DNA from: DATFLL01 sp035267785
GTDB lineage: Bacteria > Pseudomonadota > Gammaproteobacteria > DATFLL01
Direction of reading: 5' to 3'
Assembly: GCA_035267785.1 (NCBI GenBank)
Contig: DATFLL010000052.1
Span: 1 to 29,065, forward strand
DNA length: 29,065 nt
The notes beneath the pieces were generated by a model, which saw nothing but the letters and a program-made list of their open reading frames with translations, did not search any database and was not told the DNA's origin. The position numbers were made by a program, and so were the translations under genes. Of the stretch, positions 7,256 to 14,989 are shown piece after piece. Each line of letters opens with the position of its first letter. Within the stretch, counting starts at the first letter, position 1.

Positions 7256-8065
7256 TCATATCGAGCGGTCCGCGGGCGGTCGCCGTCGATGCTGATAAGG
7301 CTCCACCAGCCCCCCGTTGCCGACCAGCCGCCGGCGCGGCCGCCAGCGCGGGCGTATCGGGGTCAAGGTGGCCACGCGTTTGCGCGCCACCAGCACATAG
7401 CCACCCCCCAGGATGGGCCAAAGGCGCCGACCCAGGCGCTCCAGAAAGCGCAGGCGGTGCATCAAACCGGCGTGCTGGAAGGGCGGACGAAAGAAATAAG
7501 TGCGGGTCTGCACGATATCAAAGCCCAGCAAGGCCAGCCAGTCCTTGACGCGGGCCAGTGACAGGAATCGCCCGCACCACGGCACCCGCCCACGCCAACG
7601 CAGGGCGAAACGCCACAGCATCCACAGGCTCCAGGGGTTGAAGCCGAGCAGGACCAGGTGACCCTCGGGGATCAGGGTGCGGTCGGCCTCGCGCAGAACC
7701 TGGTGGGGGGCGGACGAGAATTCCAGCGCATGGGGCAGGACCAGGACGTCCAGGCTGTCGCAGGCCATCGGCAGCGCCTCGCTCTCACCGTAGACCGCCC
7801 GTTCGCTGCGTGCCCGCACTTCCAATCCCTGCTCCATCACCACGCAGTGCGGTATTCGGCTGGCCGAGAGGAGATCGACGTCCGCATGGTTGCCCACCTG
7901 CAGCAGGTGATAGCCGAAGAGATCCGGCAGGACGGCGTCAATCTGGTCCTTTTCCACCATCTGGAGTGCCTTGCCCAATGGGGTTCGGTACCAGGCACGA
8001 AGCCCTCGCCGCACCCGGGCCGGCGCTCCGCAGCGATGGCCGTTTGACGTGCTGTTCTTCGCCAT
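7256..8065 (-). CDS. YafS-like class I methyltransferase-fold protein
   Basis: 269 residues, soluble, with a very basic C-terminus. The central part matches the YafS-type family that sits beside rnhA in gammaproteobacteria. It has LPDLFGYHLLQVG (motif I region), SLDVLVLPHALEFSSAPHQV (motif IV region) and LREADRTLIPEGHLVLLGFN (post-motif). Motif I is atypical: LLQVGNHADVD lacks the GxGxG glycines of most SAM-binding sites, so activity cannot be assumed. The substrate is unknown. It is the first gene of the operon with rnhA and dnaQ. The ATG at 8065 has GGAG only 4 bases upstream. A TATAAT hexamer lies about 60 bases before the start. The gene gloB, which I expect between this gene and mltD in E. 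coli and Pseudomonas, is absent. Confidence 0.85.
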   Translation of the reverse strand: MAKNSTSNGHRCGAPARVRRGLRAWYRTPLGKALQMVEKDQIDAVLPDLFGYHLLQVGNHADVDLLSASRIPHCVVMEQGLEVRARSERAVYGESEALPMACDSLDVLVLPHALEFSSAPHQVLREADRTLIPEGHLVLLGFNPWSLWMLWRFALRWRGRVPWCGRFLSLARVKDWLALLGFDIVQTRTYFFRPPFQHAGLMHRLRFLERLGRRLWPILGGGYVLVARKRVATLTPIRPRWRPRRRLVGNGGLVEPYQHRRRPPADRSI

Positions 8066-8127
8066 ATCGCTCCACGTCGTACTGGGAACCCAGCGGTCGC
8101 GCCGGCGCTTCCGACCGGTCCGGCCCC

Positions 8128-8133
8128 ATTATA
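8128..8133 (-). promoter_or_regulatory. -10 element for the methyltransferase-rnhA-dnaQ operon
   Basis: A perfect TATAAT on the minus strand would give a leader of about 55 bases. The best -35 candidate, TTCGCC, lies 19 bases upstream and is weak. It is the only convincing -10 in the gap. Confidence 0.5.
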
Positions 8134-8244
8134 GCCAGCCGCGGCGACCAGCGGCGAATGCCGCCCCCCTTCGGTCATGGAATACCATTTTCCGGCCATG
8201 GAAACTATGTATTTGATGCTATTGGCGATCCGGGCAAGAAACGG

Positions 8245-8273
8245 TTGACCGCGCCGCCGAGTACCCCTACCAT
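8245..8273 (+). promoter_or_regulatory. Candidate sigma70 promoter immediately before mltD
   Basis: TTGACC (8245-8250), a 17-base spacer, then TACCAT (8268-8273). Transcription would begin near 8280, only a few bases before the mltD ATG at 8283. No Shine-Dalgarno sequence precedes that ATG, so a nearly leaderless message is possible. Confidence 0.4.
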
Positions 8274-8282
8274 TTTGCCGGC

Positions 8283-9977
8283 ATGCGCGAAAAACCATAC
8301 CAATTGCCTTGTATCCGCCTCATCGCATGGCTGCTGCCGCTGTTGCTGTCGGCATGCGCTTTGCCGCCGTTCCAGGCGCAAACCGCGGCGATTCAACCGC
8401 CCGCACAACCCAAGCCCCAGAAAGCCCCGCTGCGTCCCGACGGCCCGTTCACCATCCTGGGCGATGCCAATTTCCCCGCACTGCTCAAGAGCGAGTCCCC
8501 TCTGCTCGACGAAGTGCTCGACGGCGAGCCCCAGCCGGCCGGTGATGTCTCGGACAATCTCTGGGATCGCGTCCGCGGCGGTTTTCGCCTGCCGGATAAG
8601 GCCAACCCCGGCGTCAAGGCTGACCTGGACTGGTATTCATCGCACTCGGCGTATCTGGCGCGCGTGGCCGATCGCGCCAGAGCGTACCTGTATTACGTCA
8701 CCGAGAATATCGAACAGCGCGACATGCCCACCGAGATCGCGCTGTTGCCGATCGTGGAGAGCGCGTATTACCCGTTCGCCTATTCTCACGGCCGCGCCTC
8801 GGGCATCTGGCAGTTCATTCCCGGCACCGGTCGGCGCTGGGGACTGAAGCAGGACTGGTGGTACGACGGGCGGCGCGACGTCTACGCCTCGACCAAGGCC
8901 GCCCTGGACTATCTGCAGTACCTGCATAAGCAATTCCACGGCGACTGGCTGCTCGCCCTGGCTGCGTACAATTCGGGCTCCGGGACGGTGCGCCACGCCA
9001 TCCGGCGCAACAAGCGCCGCGGCCGGCCCACCGATTTCTGGTCGCTGGATCTGCCGCCCGAGACCCGCGGCTACGTTCCCAAGCTGCTGGCCCTGGCCGA
9101 GATCGTCGACAACCCCGAAGCGTACGGCATCAAGCTGGATCCCATTCCGGACGAGCCCTACTTCACGCGCGTCGACATCAGCTCTCAGATCGATCTGGCG
9201 CTGGCGGCCGATCTGGCCGGCATCGACATCAACGAGCTCTACCGGCTCAATCCCGGATACAACCGCTGGGCCACCGCTCCCAAAGGGCCGCACTATCTGC
9301 TGCTGCCCGTGGACAAGGCGGATGCGTTCGAGGCCGCGCTGGACAAGCTGCCGCCCGACAAGCGGGTCCGCTGGGTACGCCACCGGATTGCACGCGGCGA
9401 GACGCTCGGCACCATTGCGCACAAGTACCACACGACGGTCGCGACGCTGCAGCGGGTCAACCGCATCCATGGCAAGATGATCCGCGCCGGCCACCACTTG
9501 ATCATCCCTGTCGCCACGCGCAGCCTGCGCAGCTACACGCTGAGCGCCGAACAGCGCCGCCGTGCCAAGCAGAACAAGCACCGCAGCGGGCACAAGGTGG
9601 TGCATATCGTCGATGAGGGCGATACGCTGTGGGAGCTGGCCCAGCGCCACCACGTCTCGGTACGCCAACTCGCCAAATGGAACGGGATGGCGCCGCGCGA
9701 CCCGTTGATGCCCGGCCAACGCATCGTCATCTGGACGCGCCACCGCGCCTCCGCGCGCCACACCTCCTTCATCGAGGCGCCGCCGCACCGGGCCGTCACG
9801 CAGCGCGTCGGCTACACCGTGCGCCGGGGCGATTCGCTGTCGCGCATCTCGCGCCGGTTCAACGTCAGCGTCCACCAGCTGCGCAAGTGGAACCGCCTGC
9901 CCCGCGGCGGCTACCTGCACCCCGGTCAGTCCCTCACCCTCTACGTCGACGTCACCCGCCAGGCGGACAATATCTGA
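8283..9977 (+). CDS. mltD: Membrane-bound lytic murein transglycosylase D with three LysM domains
   Basis: Cleaves the MurNAc-GlcNAc bond of peptidoglycan, forming anhydro-muropeptides. It has 564 residues. It is a lipoprotein, with lipobox LLSAC and Cys25 as the modified residue. The SLT domain spans about 145-250, with catalytic Glu159 in LPIVESAYYPFAYSHG followed by ASGIWQFIPGTGRRWGL and LALAAYNSGSGTV. Three LysM peptidoglycan-binding repeats follow at about 367-411, 439-484 and 510-555 (HRIARGETLGTIA, HIVDEGDTLWELA, YTVRRGDSLSRIS). The start is not supported by a Shine-Dalgarno box, but the signal peptide requires it or the TTG at 8304. The last bases and the terminator of this gene are duplicated downstream. 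It is divergent from the rnhA operon. Confidence 0.93.
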   Translation: MREKPYQLPCIRLIAWLLPLLLSACALPPFQAQTAAIQPPAQPKPQKAPLRPDGPFTILGDANFPALLKSESPLLDEVLDGEPQPAGDVSDNLWDRVRGGFRLPDKANPGVKADLDWYSSHSAYLARVADRARAYLYYVTENIEQRDMPTEIALLPIVESAYYPFAYSHGRASGIWQFIPGTGRRWGLKQDWWYDGRRDVYASTKAALDYLQYLHKQFHGDWLLALAAYNSGSGTVRHAIRRNKRRGRPTDFWSLDLPPETRGYVPKLLALAEIVDNPEAYGIKLDPIPDEPYFTRVDISSQIDLALAADLAGIDINELYRLNPGYNRWATAPKGPHYLLLPVDKADAFEAALDKLPPDKRVRWVRHRIARGETLGTIAHKYHTTVATLQRVNRIHGKMIRAGHHLIIPVATRSLRSYTLSAEQRRRAKQNKHRSGHKVVHIVDEGDTLWELAQRHHVSVRQLAKWNGMAPRDPLMPGQRIVIWTRHRASARHTSFIEAPPHRAVTQRVGYTVRRGDSLSRISRRFNVSVHQLRKWNRLPRGGYLHPGQSLTLYVDVTRQADNI

Positions 9978-9982
9978 CCGGA

Positions 9983-10080
9983 AGTTGGCAGTCGGCAGTC
10001 GGCAGTCGGCGGCAAGAAACAATCAAGAACCGGCCAAGGGCCGGTTTTTTCCTTTCTGCGAACTGACGACTGAAAACTTT
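9983..10080. repeat. 7-bp-period arrays flanking the mltD terminator
   Basis: The left arm is one AGTTGGC and three AGTCGGC units (9983-10010). The right arm is CTGCGAA, CTGACGA, CTGAAAA, CTTT (10056-10080), the reverse complement of an AGTYNNC heptad array. The terminator lies between them. The design is the same as the inner part of the 5842-6025 island. Confidence 0.8.
10028..10050 (+). terminator. Intrinsic terminator of mltD
   Basis: AACCGGCC-AAG-GGCCGGTT is a perfect 8-bp stem. The stem's final TT runs into four more T, giving six in a row. It lies 51 bases after the mltD stop. Confidence 0.88.
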
Positions 10081-10180
10081 CAAGCCGCCCCGGTCTTCCT
10101 CAGGCGCCGCACTTAACCACAGAGAGCACAGAGGCACGGAGAAAGCAGACGCTCTCTTTGTACTTGCTGCGACGTAGGTC

Positions 10181-10357
10181 GCCAGGCGGACAACATCTGA
10201 CCGGAAGTTGGCAGTCGGCAGTTTGCAGTTGGCAGCAAGAAACAATAAAGAACCGGCCAAGGGCCGGATTTTTCCTTTCTGCGAACTGACGACTGGAAAC
10301 TTTCAAGCCCCCCCGGTCTTCCTCAGACGCCACACTTAACCACAGAGGACACAGAGG
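10181..10357 (+). repeat. Tandem duplication, copy B
   Basis: The second copy of the 177-base block. It retains the last codons and stop of mltD (GCCAGGCGGACAACATCTGA at 10181-10200) detached from any reading frame, then the heptad arrays, the terminator and the CCACAGAG-type tail. Five more bases (GACGT, 10171-10175) match upstream of the block. Confidence 0.9.
10251..10273 (+). terminator. Duplicated terminator (copy B)
   Basis: Same hairpin as at 10028. One T of the stem has changed to A, leaving CCGGCC-AAG-GGCCGG followed by ATTTTT. It would act as a backup terminator for mltD read-through. Confidence 0.75.
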
Positions 10358-10377
10358 AAAGCACCCTTTTGCCTTTT

Positions 10378-10408
10378 CTGACGACTGCCAACTGCGAACT
10401 GCCAACTT
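10378..10408. repeat. Third 7-bp-period array next to the ABC operon 3' end
   Basis: CTGACGA, CTGCCAA, CTGCGAA, CTGCCAA, CTT: four heptads in the orientation opposite to the left arms of copies A and B. It lies 8 bases outside the stop of the ATPase gene and could pair with the copy B left arm in RNA. Confidence 0.75.
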
Positions 10409-10416
10409 AACCTTTC

Positions 10417-12495
10417 TCACCCCTCTCCCCTGACCGTCTCCCCGCGACCAACTAGAAAGCATTTCACCTGGTGCGTGTCGGAGAGCCGGCTGGTGCCGGG
10501 GTATTCGCGCCGGCATTCGTCCATGGCGTAGGGACAGCGCGGGTGGAAGTGGCAGCCCGCGGGTGGGTTCACCGGCGAGGGCAGCTCGCCCTCGAGCCGA
10601 ATCACCTCGCCCCGTTCCGTTCCCTCGCCGCGTTCGATTCGCGGCACCGCCGAGAGCAGCGCCTGCGTGTAGGGATGGCGCGGGGCGCTCATGATCTCGG
10701 CGACGGTGCCCAGCTCCACGATCCGACCCAGGTACATCACCGCCACTTCGTGGGCCAGGTATTCGACCACGGACAGATTGTGGGTGATGAACAGATAGCT
10801 CAGACCCAACTGGTTCTGCAACTCGCGCAGGAGATTCAGGATCTGGGCCTGGACCGAGACGTCCAGCGCGCTGGTCGGCTCGTCACAGACGATGAGCTTG
10901 GGCTCCACGGCGAGGGCGCGGGCGATACAGATACGCTGGCGCTGACCGCCCGAGAACTCGTGGGGATAGCGGTACATCGCATCGGCCGCCAGCCCCACCT
11001 GCTCGAGCAACTCGGCGATGCGCCGGCGGCGCACGCCCTCGTCCTTGCCGCCCACGCCCTGGGCGACCATGCCTTCATCGATGATATTGGCCACCATCAT
11101 GCGCGGATTGAGCGAGGCGAAAGGGTCCTGGAAGACGACCTGGAAATCGCTGCGGTGGCGGCGCAGCGCCTCACCCCGCAGACGCGTGAGCTCATCGCCC
11201 GCAAAACGCACCGACCCGGCGGTCGGGCGCAGCAGCTGCAGAATGCCCTTGCCCACCGTGGTCTTGCCACAGCCCGACTCACCTACCAGGGCCAGCGTCC
11301 GACCCGAGGCAATCTCCAGATCGACGCCGTCGACGGCCCGCACATGACCCACCGTGCGGCGAAGGAGTCCCTTGCGCACGGGGAAATGGACCTTCAGGTC
11401 GCTGACGCTCAGCAGCGACTCGGTGGAGCGCTCGGCCCGCACCCTGGGTCCTTGAAGCGGCGCCCCGGCGCCGGTCCCCGCCGTCTTCTCCGCGGGCATC
11501 GGACGCCCCTCGCGGTACGTCGGGTCGACCAGGTGGCAACGCACCCCGTGGTCGGCCGCCTGCTCGACGACCGTCCAGCGCGGCGGCACTTCCCGGCACG
11601 TCTGCCAGGCATACTCGCAGCGCTCGGCGAAGCGGCAGCCGGCGAACACGCTGTTCAGGCGCGGCACGCTGCCCTCGATCACGGCCAGCGCATGATCGCG
11701 GCGATCGGCCCGCGGCAGGGAGGCGAAGAGCTTTTGCGAATAGGGGTGCTGCGGAGCGGCGAAGAACTGCTTTACTGGCGCCTGCTCGACGATGTGACCG
11801 GCATACATCACCGCCACCCGGTCGGCCACTTCCGAGACCACCCCCAGGTCGTGGGTGATGAGCAGCATGGCCATCCCGGTCTCGGCCTGGATGCCGCGCA
11901 GCAGTTTGAGGACCTGTGCCTGGATGGTCACGTCCAGTGCCGTGGTCGGTTCGTCCGCAATCAGCAGATCCGGTTCGCCGGCCAGGGCCGTGGCGATCAT
12001 GATGCGCTGTTTCATCCCCCCCGAGAGCTGGTGCGGGTAGTCCTGCCAACGCTGGGCCGGGGCCGGGATGCCGACCGCCTCGAGCAGCTCCAGGATACGT
12101 TCGCGCGCCGCCTTACCCTTGAGGCCGCGGTGCTTGCGCAGTACCTCGCCGATCTGATCGCCCACCGTGAGCACCGGATTGAGCGAGGTCATCGGCTCCT
12201 GGAAGATCATGGCGATCCGGTTGCCGCGTACGCTGCGCATCGCCATCTCGGAGTGGCGCAGCAAGTCGCGCCCGGCGAACGCGACCCGACCGCCCACGAT
12301 GCGCCCGGCCGGCCCCGGCACGAGCTGCATCAACGACAAGGCGGTCATCGACTTGCCGCAGCCGGACTCGCCGAGGAGCGCGAAGGTTTCGCCTCGACGG
12401 ATATCGAAGCTCACGCCGTCGACGGCGCGTACCGGCTCGCCGTCCGTCTCGAACCAGGTGCGCAGCTCCTCCACCGTCAGCAATGGCTCGCTCAT
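10417..12495 (-). CDS. Fused double ATPase of a peptide-type ABC transporter (DppD-DppF / YejF-like)
   Basis: Energises a peptide-type ABC importer. It has 692 residues in two complete halves. Half 1 has Walker A GESGCGKS (42-49), signature LSGGMKQ (157-163) and Walker B LLIADE (177-182). Half 2 has Walker A GESGCGKTT (405-413), signature FSGGQRQ (514-520) and Walker B LIVCDE (534-539). Each half ends in an oligopeptide-transporter C-terminal domain with four Cys: 287, 293, 300, 320 and 648, 654, 661, 679. E. coli YejF, also a fusion, is about 530 residues as I recall, so this version keeps both full C-terminal domains. The start at 12495 has GAGGAA 7 bases upstream; an upstream extension to 12561 overlaps the permease gene. 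It is the last gene of the operon, 10 bases after the permease stop. Confidence 0.92.
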   Translation of the reverse strand: MSEPLLTVEELRTWFETDGEPVRAVDGVSFDIRRGETFALLGESGCGKSMTALSLMQLVPGPAGRIVGGRVAFAGRDLLRHSEMAMRSVRGNRIAMIFQEPMTSLNPVLTVGDQIGEVLRKHRGLKGKAARERILELLEAVGIPAPAQRWQDYPHQLSGGMKQRIMIATALAGEPDLLIADEPTTALDVTIQAQVLKLLRGIQAETGMAMLLITHDLGVVSEVADRVAVMYAGHIVEQAPVKQFFAAPQHPYSQKLFASLPRADRRDHALAVIEGSVPRLNSVFAGCRFAERCEYAWQTCREVPPRWTVVEQAADHGVRCHLVDPTYREGRPMPAEKTAGTGAGAPLQGPRVRAERSTESLLSVSDLKVHFPVRKGLLRRTVGHVRAVDGVDLEIASGRTLALVGESGCGKTTVGKGILQLLRPTAGSVRFAGDELTRLRGEALRRHRSDFQVVFQDPFASLNPRMMVANIIDEGMVAQGVGGKDEGVRRRRIAELLEQVGLAADAMYRYPHEFSGGQRQRICIARALAVEPKLIVCDEPTSALDVSVQAQILNLLRELQNQLGLSYLFITHNLSVVEYLAHEVAVMYLGRIVELGTVAEIMSAPRHPYTQALLSAVPRIERGEGTERGEVIRLEGELPSPVNPPAGCHFHPRCPYAMDECRREYPGTSRLSDTHQVKCFLVGRGETVRGEG

Positions 12496-12505
12496 CTGTC
12501 TTTCC

Positions 12506-14008
12506 TCACTGGCGGCGCAACCGCGGGTCGAAGGCATCGCGAACGGCGTCGGCGAACACATTGGCCGCCAGCACCAGGGTAAACATCATCACAAAGGCAG
12601 CGGCCAGCGACCACCAGACCATGGGATCGCGGGCGAGTTCAAGGCGCGCGCCGTTGATCATATTGCCCCAGCTCGTCGTCGAGGGATCGACGCCGACGCC
12701 GATATAGGACAGCACCGCCTCGGCCAGCACCAGTCCGCTGAAATCCAGGACCACGATGATCAAGACGATGTGCAGAACGTTGGGCAGGATATGGCGCACG
12801 ATGATCGTGAAGTGGCGTACGCCGAAGGCCGTCGCGGCCTCGATGAAGTCCACCTCGCGCAGCTTCAGGGCCTCGCCTCGCAGCAGACGGCACAACGTGG
12901 TCCAACTTGTGATACCGAGTATCCCGCACAAGGCCAGCAGCCGAAGATCGGCACGCTCGGCGTCGGTGTCGAACCAGCCGGGGTGATTGGCGATCAAAAC
13001 CTGTATCGAGAGGATGGCGGCTGCGATCAGCAGCACCCCCGGGATCGAGCTCAGCGTCGTGTAGAAGTATTGAATCAGGTCATCGACCCAGCCATGGAAA
13101 TAGCCCGCCATGATGCCGAGCAGAATCGCAAAGGGCAGCATGATCAACGTGGTCAGGGTACCGATCACCAACCCCGTCCGTATGCTCTTGAGCGACAGAT
13201 AAAAGACGTCCTGGCCGACCTTGTCCGTGCCAAAGATATGATAGGCCCCGCCCAGGTGCACGGCCGCGAATATCAAAAGCAGCAACACGAATACCGTCCC
13301 GAGCAGCGTCCGCCACGGCACCGGGCAACGTCCCGCCGCCATGTCGCTCAGTGCCGTCCCGATACCGGTGCCGCTGCGCCGTCCCAGGACGAAGGCCACT
13401 GCCGCCACGACCAGCGCCCACAGGAGCAGCGCCTGGACGACGGCGATCCCCAACCGGCGCAGGATATCGTTCGTCTCCTGGCGAGCGGGATCGGACAAAT
13501 GCGCCCCGCCGTATTTGAGCCGCGCATAGACCCGCGCCTGAGTGCCATCCGGGCGCTGAACCGTTTGTTTGCTCAACAGGTGGGTGGCGAACGGCGCCGA
13601 ATACGTCTGTTCGGTGTGCCGGCGCAGAGGCCCGACGATAACGTCGAACACACTGATTGGATTGACCGAATACTGGACCGACGCGCCCGGTCCGCGTTGG
13701 GGCAGCGGCGTCAGGAAATGTATCGAGTCGAGCAGCGCGACGACCACATAGGCCGACAGGACCACCAGGGCCGCCATTCCCAGCGGGCGGCGAAAGACCT
13801 GGCGCCACGGGCCGGCAAGGTGTTCACGCTGGCGAACATAGGCGATAGCGAACAGGGTTACTACCACGAGGACGAGCAGAAGCCGATCCGTCCAGAGATA
13901 ATCGGCTTTGACCCCAAACAGCGGCGGTACCCCGACGCAGCCCGCCACCAGCGCCACCGTGCCTATCAGCGGCCAGGCCCACCATCGACTGTTGATTGCG
14001 CTCAGCAT
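12506..14008 (-). CDS. Peptide-type ABC transporter permease (DppC/YejE-like), enlarged
   Basis: Second membrane subunit of the importer, 500 residues against roughly 300-340 for usual DppC/YejE. The canonical core is clear: a first helix at about 75-92, the entry motif HIFGTDKVGQDVF (257-269), several C-terminal helices, and the EAA loop that contacts the ATPase (EAATAFGVRHFTIIVRHILPN region, 390-411). The extra length is two additional hydrophobic segments before residue 60. A further insert of about 150 residues lies between the first canonical helix and the GTD motif, and carries two more hydrophobic segments (about 186-208, 233-251). Its ATG immediately follows the stop of the upstream permease with no gap, so the two are translationally coupled. 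Confidence 0.9.
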   Translation of the reverse strand: MLSAINSRWWAWPLIGTVALVAGCVGVPPLFGVKADYLWTDRLLLVLVVVTLFAIAYVRQREHLAGPWRQVFRRPLGMAALVVLSAYVVVALLDSIHFLTPLPQRGPGASVQYSVNPISVFDVIVGPLRRHTEQTYSAPFATHLLSKQTVQRPDGTQARVYARLKYGGAHLSDPARQETNDILRRLGIAVVQALLLWALVVAAVAFVLGRRSGTGIGTALSDMAAGRCPVPWRTLLGTVFVLLLLIFAAVHLGGAYHIFGTDKVGQDVFYLSLKSIRTGLVIGTLTTLIMLPFAILLGIMAGYFHGWVDDLIQYFYTTLSSIPGVLLIAAAILSIQVLIANHPGWFDTDAERADLRLLALCGILGITSWTTLCRLLRGEALKLREVDFIEAATAFGVRHFTIIVRHILPNVLHIVLIIVVLDFSGLVLAEAVLSYIGVGVDPSTTSWGNMINGARLELARDPMVWWSLAAAFVMMFTLVLAANVFADAVRDAFDPRLRRQ

Positions 14009-14989
14009 TCAGCTCAACCTTATCCGAGGGTCGACCAGGGTGTAGGAGATATCGGTGAGGATGAGACCGACGATGTACAGTACGGAGCCGAGAAAGACCA
14101 TTGCCCGCACGATGGAAAAATCCTGCGCCTGGATGGCGTCGATGGTGTAGCTGCCCAGCCCCGGAATGCCGAAGAAGGATTCGGTCAGGAGACTGCCCAT
14201 GAACAGCATCGGAATGACCACGACCACGCCGGTGAGAATCGGCACCATGGCGTTTTTCAATACGTGGCGAAACAGCACGTACAACTCGGACAGGCCCTTC
14301 GCCCGGGCCGTGCGTACATAGTCCTTGCCGATTTCCTCAAGGTATATCGTCCGATACCAGCGCGTGCCCGAACCGATCCCCGCAACAACCCCAATCACTA
14401 CCGGCAGAATCAGAAATTTAATCGTACCCCACCCCTCGACGTCGAAGCCGGAGATCGGCACCAGGTGGAGCAGTTTGCCGACAAGGAACTGTCCGCCGAT
14501 GATATAGAACATGGTCGAAATCGACATCAGGGCGACGCACAGGATAACGCCCCAGACGTCGATGTACGTCGCTCGAAAGAACGCCAGCAGCATCGCGAAC
14601 GTAATATTGACCAGGAGGCCAACCAGGAACACCGGAAGCTGGATCGCCAGGCTCGGCCACATTCGCTGACGAATATCGTAGCCGATGTTGCGCCCATCGT
14701 CGGCATTGCCGAAATCGAACACGAACAAGCGCACCGATTTGTTGAAGAATATGGTATCGGTAAACTTGTCGATCCCGTGGGCCCGATCGTTGTAGAGCAG
14801 CGGCTTGTCGTAGCCGTGCTCGGCCTTCCAGTTCTCGATGGCCGCCGGCGTCACGTGCTTGACACCCAGGTGCATGCGCGCCATGTCGTCCGGCGAGTTG
14901 ACCACGAAGAACAGCGTGAACGTGAGCAGATTGACGCCGATCAGTATCGGGATCGCGTAGAGCACGCGGCGGATGATATAGGCCATCAT
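14009..14989 (-). CDS. Peptide-type ABC transporter permease (DppB/YejB-like)
   Basis: First membrane subunit of the importer, 326 residues, a normal size. It opens with the family's YIIRRVLYAIPILIGVNLLT membrane segment. It has a periplasmic region of about 120 residues and ends with the usual helices and PRIRLS tail. The EAA loop is EEIGKDYVRTARAKGLSELY. The ATG at 14989 overlaps the stop of the binding-protein gene as ATGA, and a second ATG follows at 14986. The in-frame upstream stretch up to 15250 is a shadow inside the binding-protein gene. YejB rather than DppB is suggested by the long segment between helix 1 and the core, but I cannot separate them firmly. Confidence 0.92.
   Translation of the reverse strand: MMAYIIRRVLYAIPILIGVNLLTFTLFFVVNSPDDMARMHLGVKHVTPAAIENWKAEHGYDKPLLYNDRAHGIDKFTDTIFFNKSVRLFVFDFGNADDGRNIGYDIRQRMWPSLAIQLPVFLVGLLVNITFAMLLAFFRATYIDVWGVILCVALMSISTMFYIIGGQFLVGKLLHLVPISGFDVEGWGTIKFLILPVVIGVVAGIGSGTRWYRTIYLEEIGKDYVRTARAKGLSELYVLFRHVLKNAMVPILTGVVVVIPMLFMGSLLTESFFGIPGLGSYTIDAIQAQDFSIVRAMVFLGSVLYIVGLILTDISYTLVDPRIRLS

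Larger units (their letters stand above)
9958..10134 (+). repeat. Tandem duplication, copy A (includes the mltD 3' end and terminator)
   Basis: This 177-base block matches 10181-10357 at a constant offset of 223 bases, with no gaps and 13 mismatches by hand count (about 93% identity). Copy A begins in the last codons of mltD. It runs through the stop, a heptad array, the terminator, a mirrored heptad array and a TTAACCACAGAG-type tail. Confidence 0.9.
9978..10416. other. 439-base noncoding region between convergent mltD and the ABC operon
   Basis: I see no gene here. It consists of duplication copies A and B, each with a terminator, 7-base-period arrays (9983-10010, 10056-10080, 10206-10233, 10279-10303, 10378-10408) and CCACAGAG-type tails (about 10111-10140 and 10334-10357). 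A 46-base unrelated stretch separates the copies (10135-10180). Short reading frames on the minus strand are low-complexity translations of the repeats. Confidence 0.8.

Noticed and set aside
10181..10200. A second mltD gene or pseudogene
   Set aside because: Only about the last 20 bases of mltD are present in copy B. It is a by-product of the tandem duplication, not a gene remnant of useful size.
10100..10516. Small minus-strand reading frames across the repeats (possible GxxExxY-type or small protein)
   Set aside because: The translations consist of repeat-derived peptides (ADCQLPV-like) and no family motif is present.
10471..12582. A 703-codon open frame on the plus strand
   Set aside because: It is antisense to the double ATPase gene, whose Walker and signature motifs are all in the minus frame. 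It is a composition shadow.
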